From assembly GCA_001792895.1 (NCBI GenBank), contig MARA01000117.1, forward strand, positions 1 to 29,345: 29,345 nucleotides of DNA, written 5' to 3'. The notes under the pieces are model-generated. The model searched no databases and was not told where the DNA came from. It saw only the letters and a program-made list of their open reading frames with translations. Numbering within the stretch: position 1 is the first letter of the stretch; every line of letters starts with the position of its first letter. Source of the DNA: Lentinus brumalis (lineage: Eukaryota; Basidiomycota; Agaricomycetes; Polyporales; Polyporaceae). The position numbers and the translations under genes are program-made. Shown piece by piece: positions 17,602 through 27,998 of the stretch.

Positions 17602-19888
17602 TCAACCGAAGAACATCTTATTCGGGGACGGCGAGCGACGATGAATATTATCACGATAGTCATTGCGATACGCGAGTTGCGCATCGTGATATTCTTCATG
17701 GTCAACAGTAACCGTCGACGGCCCAGCTAAGGGCTGGGTGTGTGCAACACCCATCCGCTGCACATGTGCAATAGACGTCGACGACTCGTCAATCCCTGTG
17801 AGAACCATCTTTTTCCAAAGACTGGTTAAATCAAACATATTACGAGTGCGTTTGCGACTTGTAATCATTCGTCTATTTAGGATATTAATTTTTCTGACGT
17901 CGGGGATCAACAGGTGCCCCCCAAGGGTATCCGGGACCTCAACGAAGAGGTCCGGCTTCACCTCGAGGTCTCCCATGTCGACCGTCGGTCTGGGCCAATC
18001 AGCGTTAGTAAACACTGTATTGAGCCCGGCGTCGGTACGCGAGTACCAATCACGCCAATATCCTAAGATGGTATCTCCTAATTCCTTGGCACTGAAATAA
18101 TTCCATGCCGAGTTATACTCGGTTTTCAAGACCAGAACGCCCTCACTTTCGCTGGCGTCATGAGTAGAGTCACTAAGACGCCGTTCCCAGCGTTCTGTAG
18201 CGTTTTTCTTGACCCAAGTATATACAAGTTCCTGCGGATAGCCGCGCTTGACGTACAAGGCTACCAACTCTCGTACGCTGTCTAAGTAGGTGGTAAATTC
18301 ACTACTAAGCACGGCCATCCGTGATAGTTCACCAATAAAAGTACCACGCTTGACATCAAGCGGGTGGTGACTTATCCACGGAATTCTTTCCATGTGGTTT
18401 CGTTGCTTCCTGAATGGCCTCCATTGAAGGCGACCGTCGCGATCAAAATAGAATGTCGCATCCAGGAAATTACAGCGCTCACTGCCAACTTCCCACAAGA
18501 TTTCGCAACCATCGAACGCAATTAGATCTTTGCAGATGCGTTTCGCGCTGTTACCATCACTTGCGCGGACGATCACAAAGCAATCATCGATGTAGCGACC
18601 ATAGAAAGCAATCTATTGTCGGTTAAGACTTTGCATTTATTTTCAAAATACCAACCATAAAGATTGGCAAGGTCCGGAGACTCTGCAACGCCCATAGCTA
18701 GGCCTCGCTTTTGCAGGTAATGCTTGCCTTGAAATTGCGAAATTAAAAGCTCACAACTAACATGTAAGCAGCGTCGGAAGATCTCAGCATATCGTCGCAT
18801 TTGGCTGCCTTGAAACCCGGCAACGACGCCATCATCTTCTGTTGCGTTGAATTCAACGACTTTATCCCCGTATTTGTAGTCGAGCCACATTTGGTACACG
18901 ATATCCAAGCATGGTTCTAGTGGAATATTGGGGTAAAAAGCAACAACATCGCCGGTGACGAGATACCAGTTCTCGCCAAACGGCAACGACGGTAGTTGGA
19001 GCTGGCTTAATTTTTTCACCAAGTCTTTGGTTCCGTGTATAACGGTTGGTGCCGCTTGGATAAGCGGTTTAAGCTCTTTTGAAACAAATTTTCCGGCAGG
19101 GCCCATGATGACGGAGTGACATGGCACAATCGGCCTGAATCCTACAGGCTTTTTATGTATTTTGGGAATACCATAAAATTGCGGGTAGGCGAATGTTTCG
19201 CCGTCATCGCTTAATTTCGACTTAATAAATTCGTCTACTTTTAGCTCGGCCAATACGATAACATCTTCCACTAGCTTAGCTATGGATCGTATTTCCTTTT
19301 GTTTCCTCCTCATGATCGTGTCTGCTCGTTCTTTGGAAATGAGCTTATAATCGGCATCATTCTCGAGCAGTTTGAGGGTTTGGTCAATGACCCAGGTGCG
19401 CTCAGACACCGCGAGTCCCAGGTTCTTATCGGTCGGCGTAACGACATAATCGTTTTCCTGTAAGAACTTTAGAATTTTAGACGGCGACGGCGCGAGCGTC
19501 TTGTGTGGTAACGCCGTCGGCTCTTCCGAGGGTATTTTGGCGATCGTGTCGAACACGAAGCGCCTGCCCAACTCGAAGCCTTTTTCTAAATATCGCGGTA
19601 AACGAGGTAGCTTGTCAGATTTCTCACGAGGTACCTCGTAATCAGGGTCGAATGGCCTATCAGGTCCCTCCTTAAACGTGAAATACAAGCGCCATTTTAA
19701 TCGTCGCTCGAAATCTTCCCACGCTGAAGCAATAAGCTTCGATCGGAGAGGTTGATAATACATATATTTAAGTCCGACGGATAGTTCATATGCGATGGAA
19801 TCAGGGACAAATACACCCGGCGACGTATGAACGTACGCGCGGAACTGGGACGCCTCAATCACGCCGATCGGGGTGTTCTGGAGCACAT
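17602..19888 (-). pseudogene. Penelope-like reverse transcriptase, copy 2, one frameshift
   Basis: The most complete RT here. The N-terminal half (from about 19886) includes the PLE-typical DKNLG segment (about 19430), followed by YGIPKIHK, GDVVAFYPNIP and GLAMGVAESPDLANLY. A single A is missing near 18610-18613 (AAGCAATCT against AAGCAAATCT in copies 1 and 3), which shifts the frame just before YIDD. The second frame then carries YIDD-CFVIV and the rest to the stop at 17602. No GIY-YIG. The apparent GTG start at 19886 is arbitrary; the frame continues into the B head. Confidence 0.85.
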
Positions 19889-22474
19889 ATTGATAGGTAT
19901 TTCTGTAACCCCCTTAGGGTTAGGGGGAGGTAAGGGTGAGCATTATTGGGCTGAATGTACGTTGCGAGCGGTCGAGTTGCTGGAGAGCATAAATTGCGGC
20001 GGAGGAGCGGTTGGTGGCAGGGAGGTGGGTGTGATTGATATGAGTAGCGAACGAGCGGGCAACCGCTCAAACTGTGTAGAAGGTGAGCAGTTGACTATAG
20101 TAAGTCACCAGCTGCTCACGATAACTTCAATAAGATATGAGCATTTGAGCGGTCGACCGCTCACCGTGATCGGCCAGCGACAGAACCACCATAAGGGTCA
20201 ACAGTGCATTCAGAGCGGTCGGCCGCTCACATAGTACATACAGGACTGATCTACAGTAATATCCTTGGCCATAGAAAGTGCTCAGCCAATAAATGAGCTT
20301 GGAAGCATCAATCCGAGTGGTCGACCGCTCTGCGGGATTGCTCCGCTGTTTGTATGCGCCGTAGCAATGCAAGTGCTGTTCTGAGCGGTCGACCGCTCAA
20401 ACTGGGTGTATGAGAGTGCTCTACATCAATGTCATTTGCCACAGAAGGTGCTCAGTTAGCCAACAAGCTCTGCAGGTCCGTTCTGAGCGGTTGTCCGCTC
20501 TGCGGGATTGCTCCGCTGTTTGTATGCACCGTAGCCATGCAAGTGCTGTTCTGAGCGGTCGACCGCTCAGCGAGGGTGTATGGGGTGCTATACATTGATT
20601 TCTATGACCATAGCAGGTGCTCTGCCAATAAACGAGCTCTGGAGGTCTGTTCTGAGCGGTCGACCGCTCTGCGGGATTGCTCCGCTGTTTGTATCCACCG
20701 CAGCAATGCAAGTGCTGTTCTGAGCGGTTGACCGCTCAAATGGGGTATATGAGAGTGCTCTACATCAATTCTATTTGCCACAGAAGGTGCTCAGTTAGCC
20801 AACAAGCCCTGCAGGTCCGTTCTGAGCAGTCACCCGCTCTGCGGGATTGCGTCGCTGTTTGTATGCACCGTAGCAATGCAAGTGCTGTTCTGAGCGGTCT
20901 ACCGCTCATATGGGGTGTATGAGAGTGCTCTACATCAATTAGCGTTGCCACAGAAGGTTTTCAGGCAGTAAACAAGCTTTGCAGGTCCGTTCTGAGCGGT
21001 CGACCGCTCTGCGGGATTGTGTTGCTGTTTGTATGCACCATAGCAGTCCGAATGCTGTTCAGAGCGGTCAACCGCTCAAAAGGGGTATATACAAGTGCTA
21101 TACATTGATTTCTATGACCATAGCAGGTGCTCTGCCAATAAACGAGCTCTGGAGGTCTGTTCTGAGCGGTCGACCGCTCTGCGGGATCACTCCGCTGTTT
21201 GTATGCACCGTAGCAATGCAAGTGCTGTTCTGAGCGGTCGACCGCTCAGCGAGGGTGTATGGGAGTGCTCTACATGAATTTCTCTGGCTACAGGAGGTGC
21301 TCTGCTAATAAACGAGCTCTGGAGGTCTGTTCTGAGCGGTCGACCGCTCTGCGGGATCACTCCGCTGTTTGTATGCACCGTAGCAATGCAAGTGCTGTTC
21401 TGAGCGGTCGACCGCTCAGCGAGGGTGTATGGGAGTGCTCTACATGAATTTCTCTGGCTACAGGAGGTGCTCTGCTAATAAACGAGCTCTGGAGGTCTGT
21501 TCTGAGCGGTCGACCGCTCTGTGGGATTGCTGCGCTGTTTGTATGCACCGTAGCAATGCAAGTGCTGTTCTGAGCGGTCGACCGCTCAAATGGGGTGTAT
21601 GAGAGTGCTATACATTGATTTCTATGACCATAGCAGGTGCTCTGCCAATAAACGAGCTCTGGAGGTCTGTTCTGAGCGGTCGACCGCTCTGCGGGATTCC
21701 TCCGCTGTTTGTGTGCACCGTAGCAATGCAAGTGCTGTTCTGAGCGGTCGACCGCTCAAATGGGGTGTATGAGAGTGCTCTACATCAATTTTATTTGCCA
21801 CAGAAGGTGCTCAGTTAGCCAACAAGCCCTGCAGGTCCGTTCTGAGCGGTCACCCGCTCTGCGGGATTGCGTCACTGTTTGTATGCACCGTAGCAATGCA
21901 AGTGCTGTTCTGAGCAGTCGACCACTCAAATGGGGTGTATGAGAGTGCTCTACATCAATTAGCGTTGCCACAGAAGGTTTTCAGGCAGCAAACAAGCTTT
22001 GCAGGTCCGTTCTGAGCGGTCGACCGCTCTGCGGGATTGTGTTGCTGTTTGTATGCACCATAGCAGTCCGAATGCTGTTCAGAGCGGTCAACCGCTCAAA
22101 AGGGGTATATACGAGTGCTATACATTGATTCCTATGACCATAGCAGGTGCTCTGCCAATAAACGAGCTCTGAAGGTCTGTTCTGAGCGGTCGACCGCTCT
22201 GCGGGATTCCTCCGCTGTTTGTGTGCACCTTACACATGAGGGCAGCATCAGGGTGTGCTCAGCATATGCTCGGCGACGTGTCGCGAGTGACAGGAGATAC
22301 GGCACCAATACATATTCCAGAGTGGTCGACCGCTTGGATTGTAGGCTTGGAGTTGCAGGTGCAGTATCAGCCTGCGTCCCAGCATACGTCCGAGGTGCTC
22401 TGTTCGGCAGACGCACCCATGGTGAGCGGTCGACCGCTCGTGGCCTACATTCAGCAGATGTTCCCTTGTCATCC
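19889..22474. mobile_element. Block B, copy 5 (duplicate of B2)
   Basis: Starts at the 5' end of PLE 2. It has the same content and order as 11733-14318 at +8156. Confidence 0.6.
20383..22251. repeat. 170-bp satellite array in B5
   Basis: Copy of 12227-14095; palindrome starts are displaced by 8156 bp. Confidence 0.9.
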
Positions 22475-23314
22475 ATTGATAGGTATTTCTGTAACCCCCT
22501 TAGGGTTAGGGGGAGGTAAGGGTGAGCATTATTGGGCTGAATGTACGTTGCGAGCGGTCGAGTTGCTGGAGAGCATAAATTGCGGCGGAGGAGCGGTTGG
22601 TGGCAGGGAGGTGGGTGTGATTGGTATAAGTAGCGAACGAGCGGGCAACCGCTCAGAACTGTGTAGAAGGTAAACGGTTGCAGAATGTATGGTGAGCAGT
22701 CGGCCATCCACGGCACGTTACAAGCGGCCGACCACCTGCTGTCGTGAGCGGTTGACCGCTCGCACCTCATCGTGAGCGGACGACCGCTCGTACCTCGTCG
22801 TGAGCGGACGACCGCTCGTACCTCGTCGTGAGCGGACGACCGCTCGTACCTCGTCGTGAGCGGACGACCGCTCGTACCTCGTCGTGAGCGGACGACCGCT
22901 CGTACCTCGTCGTGAGCGGCCGACCGCCTGCTGTGAGCGGACGACCGCTCGTACCGTACCGTGAGCGGACGACCGCCCGTACTGTACCTTGAGTGGTCGA
23001 CCGTACTGTACCGTGAGCGGTCGACCGCTCGTACCTTGTCGTGAGTGGTCGACCGTACCGTACCGTGAGCGGTTGACCGCTCGTACCGTACCGTGCGCGG
23101 CTGACCGCCTGCTACGAGCGGACGACCGCTCGTACCGTACCGTGAGCGGCCGACCGCCCGTTATGTACCTTCAGTGGCCGACCGTACTGTACCGTGAGCG
23201 GTCGACCGCTCGTACCTTGTCGTGAGTGGTCGACCGTACCGTACCGTGAGCGGTCGACCGCTCGTACCGTACCGTGAGCGGCTGCCCGCTTGTACCGTAC
23301 CCCTTGTCGTGAGC
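22475..23314. mobile_element. Block B, copy 6 (duplicate of B3)
   Basis: Head at 22475, with the long 28-bp palindromic minisatellite at 22740-23314. Confidence 0.6.
22740..23314. repeat. 28-bp palindromic minisatellite, duplicate
   Basis: Same unit order as 14584-15158, including the switch from CGTACCTCGT to CGTACCGTACCGTG spacers. Confidence 0.88.
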
Positions 23315-23664
23315 ATTGATAGGTATTTCTGTAACCCCCTTAGGGTTAGGGGGAGGTAAGGGTGAGCATTATTGGGCCGAATGTACGTTGCGAGCGGTCG
23401 AGTTGCTGGAGAGCATAAATTGCGGCGGAGGAGCGGTTGGTGGCAGGGAGGTGGGTGTGATTGGTATAAGTAGCGAACGAGCGGGCAACCGCTCAGAACT
23501 GTGTAGAAGGTAAACGGTTGCAGAATGTATGGTGAGCAGTCGGCCATCCACGGCACGTTACAAGCGGCCGACCACCTGCTGTCGTGAGCGGTTGACCGCT
23601 CGTACCTCATCGTGAGCGGACGACCGCTCGTACCTCGTCGTGAGCGGCCGACCGCCTGCTGTGA
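23315..23664. mobile_element. Block B, copy 7 (duplicate of B4)
   Basis: Head plus three minisatellite units before the telomeric joint of PLE 3 (GGGTTAGGGTTAGGG, 23665-23679). Confidence 0.6.
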
Positions 23665-23676
23665 GGGTTAGGGTTA

Positions 23677-24441
23677 GGGAGGGCGGTGCGAAGCACCGCA
23701 CTAAAGACGTGTGCTAAGAAAAGACTATGTAGGCGAAGCAGCCAACAGGCTCGGTAGAGACTACCGCAGCTGCTGTTTCGCCTTTATACGGCTCATCAGG
23801 GCTGCTTAGGTAAGATACCTGCTGTCACTTAACTCCGATGTCGGACGGTGACTAATCCCGGCCTCGGAGTTAATGACGCGATAACGCTTATGTTCCGATC
23901 CGCTTGACGCGGACCGATCAAGACATTGTCATGTAATATGACAGAAATGCCGAGTTCCGACATCTATTCTCTCACCCCACACCGGTTATGTCTCGGCCCG
24001 AGTCCGAGGTTCCCGCGAGGGGACACCGGTGTAATAATAGATATGCCGATCGGAGTTTCCGATCGGAAATGGTTCCTCAAATCCTATTGGCTGGCAGCTG
24101 CCGTGACGGCGCCTACTAAGCCAGTATATAAGCCGGACCAGAGTCCGCCTAGTCCCCCAGAGCGCGCAACGGCTGCGCTCCGGACCGGTCGGATCACTCC
24201 GGCCGGCGGTAAAGGTAAGTGCCTGGCGACTAATTGACCCGGTCCGGGCCGTAGCGGAGCCGGGGTACAGAGCGCTTGGCTTCTTACCATAACAGGGTAG
24301 ACTTCAATCCGGGGTTAACCGGCTGTTCGGTCCGAGGCGTCTAGGCCTCGGGTCACGTGGCTGGGTATAGGGCGCCTGAGGACGCACCTGCGGGTTCCCA
24401 GTTAGGTTCGGTTAGGATTTGGTTGGGGTTCGGTTCGGTTA
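23677..24441 (-). repeat. PLE 3 pLTR unit a
   Basis: Copy of 15521-16285 at +8156. Confidence 0.85.
23736..23807 (-). ncRNA. Hammerhead ribozyme, PLE 3 pLTR a
   Basis: Same core, stems and GUU site as at 4500-4571. Confidence 0.92.
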
Positions 24442-25206
24442 GGGAGGGCGGTGCGAAGCACCGCACTAGAGACGTGTGCTAAGAAAAGACTATGTAGGCG
24501 AAGCAGCCAACAGGCTCGGTAGAGACTACCGCAGCTGCTGTTTCGCCTTTATACGGCTCATCAGGGCTGCTTAGGTAAGATACCTGCTGTCACTTAACTC
24601 CGATGTCGGACGGTGACTAATCCCGGCCTCGGAGTTAATGACGCGATAACGCTTACGTTCCGATCCGCTTGACGCGGACCGATCAAGACATTGTCATGTA
24701 ATATGACAGAAATGCCGAGTTCCGACATCAATTCTCTCACCCCACACCGGTTATGTCTCGGCCCGAGTCCGAGGTTCCCGCGAGGGGACACCGGTGTAAT
24801 AATAGATATGCCGATCGGAGTTTCCGATCGGAAATGGTTCCTCAAATCCTATTGGCTGGCAGCTGCCGTGACGGCGCCTACTAAGCCAGTATATAAGCCG
24901 GACCAGAGTCCGCCTAGTCCCCCAGAGCGCGCAACGGCTGCGCTCCGGACCGGTCGGATCACTCCGGCCGGCGGTAAAGGTAAGTGCCTGGCGACTAATT
25001 GACCCGGTCCGGGCCGTAGCGGAGCCGGGGTACAGAGCGCTTGGCTTCTTACCATAACAGGGTAGACTTCAGTCCGGGGTTAACCGGCTGTTCGGTCCGA
25101 GGCTTCTAGGCCTCGGGTCACGTGGCTGGGTATAGGGCGCCTAAGGACGCACCTGCGGGTTCCCAGTTAGGTTCGGTTAGGATTTGGTTGGGGTTCGGTT
25201 CGGTTA
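24442..25206 (-). repeat. PLE 3 pLTR unit b
   Basis: Copy of 16286-17050 at +8156. Confidence 0.85.
24501..24572 (-). ncRNA. Hammerhead ribozyme, PLE 3 pLTR b
   Basis: Same core, stems and GUU site as at 4500-4571; 765 nt from the ribozyme at 23736. Confidence 0.92.
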
Positions 25207-25463
25207 GGGTTAGCTAACAGTTACGATGTCAGACAGATAAGCATAAATAACAATAAGGTATTAAGCACTCACGGTTAGGGTTGGGTTAGAACACTGTACA
25301 ACCCACGAACTAGTGACGTGTTCGCGTGAGTTACTATTGTTATCGCATCTGCGTATAAGGAATTAGTGAATAAAGATGTTCCCCATTGGTCAAGTACCGA
25401 TGGGGTCAGGAGACCTGGTTCACAGGCTGGTTTTTCATGGGCGTCCGAGGACTCCCAGCTACA

Positions 25464-25505
25464 TGTGAACATTGTTTGAACTACGGCCATTTGGCACCCA
25501 AATGT
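25464..25505 (+). pseudogene. CCHC zinc-knuckle fragment antisense to PLE 3
   Basis: Same CEHCLNYGHLAPKC motif as copy 2. The surrounding frame ends in the telomeric patch. Confidence 0.5.
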
Positions 25506-25652
25506 ACCATGCGTGGGTTCAGCGCAACGGCTGAGGCGGTGTGCGGCCCAGGTAAAACCCCGGCAAAACACGGTGGATGCGGAACATTGCCGCAGAGCCA
25601 CTTAACCATCCTCTCCCCAAACTCACATGGTAGTAATGGTGGTCCTACATTT

Positions 25653-25669
25653 GGGTTAGGGTTTAGGGT

Positions 25670-25723
<54 letters not shown>

Positions 25724-25780
25724 GGTTAGGGTTAGGGTTAGGGTTAGGGTTAGGGTTAGGGTTGGGGTTAAGGGTTCGGG
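25653..25780 (+). repeat. Interstitial telomeric tract
   Basis: About 120 bp of TTAGGG mixed with TTTAGGG near the left end, ending GGTTGGGGTTAAGGGTTCGGGG. It starts at the GGG of CATTTGGG (17496-17498 in PLE 2) and returns to PLE sequence at TTCGGGG (17621 in PLE 2), so 122 bp of PLE sequence is replaced by about 119 bp of telomeric sequence. The RT stop codon is lost with it. Confidence 0.93.
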
Positions 25781-25781
25781 G

Positions 25782-27998
25782 GATGGCGAGCGACGATGAA
25801 TATTATCACGATAGTCATTGCGATACGCGAGTTGCGCATCGTGATATTCTTCATGGTCAACAGTAACCGTCGACGGCCCAGCTAAGGGCTGGGTGTGTGC
25901 AACACCCATCCGCTGCACATGTGCAATAGACGTTGACGACTCGTCAATCCCTGTGAGAACCATCTTTTTCCAAAGACTGGTTAAATCAAACATATTACGA
26001 GTGCGTTTGCGACTCGTAATCATTCGTCTATTTAGGATATTAATTTTTCTGACGTCGGGGATCAACAGGTGCCCCCCAAGGGTATCCGGGACCTCAACGA
26101 AGAGGTCCGGCTTCACCTCGAGGTCTCCCATGTCGACTGTCGGTCTGGGCCAATCAGCGTTAGTAAACACTGTATTGAGCCCGGCGTCGGCACGCGAGTA
26201 CCAATCACGCCAATATCCTAAGATGGTATCTCCTAATTCCTTGGCACTGAAATAATTCCATGCCGAGTTATACTCGGTTTTCAAGACCAGAACGCCCTCA
26301 CTTTCGCTGGCGTCATGAGTAGAGTCACTAAGACGCCGTTCCCAGCGTTCTGTAGCGTTTTTCTTGACCCAAGTATATACAAGTTCCTGCGGATAGCCGC
26401 GCTTGACGTACAAGGCTACCAACTCTCGTACGCTGTCTAAGTAGGTGGTAAATTCACTACTAAGCACGGCCATCCGTGATAGTTCACCAATAAAAGTACC
26501 ACGCTTGACATCAAGCGGGTGGTGACTTATCCACGGAATTCTTTCCATGTGGTTTCGTTGCTTCCTGAATGGCCTCCATTGAAGGCGACCGTCGCGATCA
26601 AAATAGAATGTCGCATCCAGGAAATTACAGCGCTCACTGCCAACTTCCCACAAGATTTCGCAACCATCGAACGCAATTAGATCTTTGCAGATGCGTTTCG
26701 CGCTGTTACCATCACTTGCGCGGACGATCAAAGCAATCATCGATGTAACGACCATAGAAAGCAAATCTATTGTCGGTTAAGACTTTGCATTTATTTTCAA
26801 AATACCAACCATAAAGATTGGCAAGGTCCGGAGACTCTGCAACGCCCATAGCTAGGCCTCGCTTTTGCAGGTAATGCTTGCCTTGAAATTGCGAAATTAA
26901 AAGCTCACAACTAACATGTAAGCAGCGTCGGAAGATCTCAGATATCGTCGCATTTGGCTGCCTTGAAACCCGGCAACGACGCCATCATCTTCTGTTGCGT
27001 TGAATTCAACGACTTTATCCCCGTATTTGTAGTCGAGCCACATTTGGTACACGATATCCAAGCATGGTTCTAGTGGAATATTGGGATAAAAAGCAACAAC
27101 ATCGCCGGTGACGAGATACCAGTTCTCGCCAAACGGCAACGACGGTAGTTGGAGCTGGCTCAATTTTTTCACCAAGTCTTTGGTTCCGTGTATAACGGTT
27201 GGCGCCGCTTGGATAAGCGGTTTAAGCTCTTTTGAAACAAATTTTCCGGCAGGGCCCATGATGACGGAGTGACATGGCACAATCGGCCTGAATCCTACAG
27301 GCTTTTTATGTATTTTGGGAATACCATAAAATTGCGGCTAGGCGAATGTTTCGCCGTCATCGCTTAATTTCGACTTAATAAATTCGTCTACTTTTAGCTC
27401 GGCCAATACGATAACATCTTCCACTAGCTTAGCTATGGATCGTATTTCCTTTTGTTTCCTCCTCATGATCGTGTCTGCTCGTTCTTTGGAAATGAGCTTA
27501 TAATCGGCATCATTCTCGAGCAGTTTGAGGGTTTGGTCAATGACCCAGGTGCGCTCAGACACCGCGAGTCCCAGGTTCTTATCGGTCGGCGTAACGACAT
27601 AATCGTTTTCCTGTAAGAACTTTAGAGTTTTAGACGGCGACGGCGCGAGCGTCTTGTGTGGTAACGCCGTCGGCTCTTCCGAGGGTATTTTGGCGATCGT
27701 GTCGAACACGAAGCGCCTGCCCAACTCGAAGCCTTTTTCTAAATAACGCGGTAAACGAGGTAGCTTGTCAGATTTCTCACGAGGTACCTCGTAATCAGGG
27801 TCGAATGGCCTATCAGGTCCCTCCTTAAACGTGAAATACAAGCGCCATTTTAATCGTCGCTCGAAATCTTCCCACGCTGAAGCAATAAGCTTCGATCGGA
27901 GAGGTTGATAATACATATATTTAAGTTTTCATATGCGATGATCAGGGATACAACGTATGAACGTACAACTGGGACAGTCGGGGTGTTCTGGAGCACAT
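25782..27998 (-). pseudogene. Penelope-like reverse transcriptase, copy 3, multiply broken
   Basis: Same protein as copies 1 and 2, but with a nonsense change at about 27337-27339 (GCGGCTAGG for GCGGGTAGG, Tyr to stop), a one-base deletion near 26941 and a two-base deletion near 26729 just after the YIDD codons. The C-terminus is fused to telomere-encoded Thr-Leu repeats. The 5' end (27925-27998) has several small deletions. Clearly non-functional as sequenced. Confidence 0.85.

Larger units (their letters stand above)
15509..19888 (-). mobile_element. Penelope-like element copy 2, with tandem pLTRs
   Basis: From the telomeric joint GGGTTAGGGTTAGGG (15509-15523): pLTR a, pLTR b, spacer, RT. 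It extends ~527 bp further 5' than copy 1, to about 19888, where a B head begins. The 5' edge may still be a truncation because the frame is open through it. Confidence 0.85.
11735..19890. repeat. 8156-bp tandem unit, copy 1 (B2+B3+B4+PLE2)
   Basis: Every landmark in this interval recurs 8156 bp to the right (heads 14319/22475 and 15159/23315, ribozymes 15580/23736 and 16345/24501). Stretches compared between 11735-17090 and 19891-25246 show no differences. Differences begin with a one-base indel near 17101. Confidence 0.88.
23665..27998 (-). mobile_element. Penelope-like element copy 3, rearranged
   Basis: Tandem pLTRs as in PLE 2, then the spacer, a telomeric patch replacing the RT 3' end, and a decayed RT. 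A B head follows at 27999. Confidence 0.83.

Noticed and set aside
25676..25780. Thr-Leu repeat C-terminus of RT copy 3 as a real protein domain
   Set aside because: It is the translation of telomeric repeats following loss of the stop codon.
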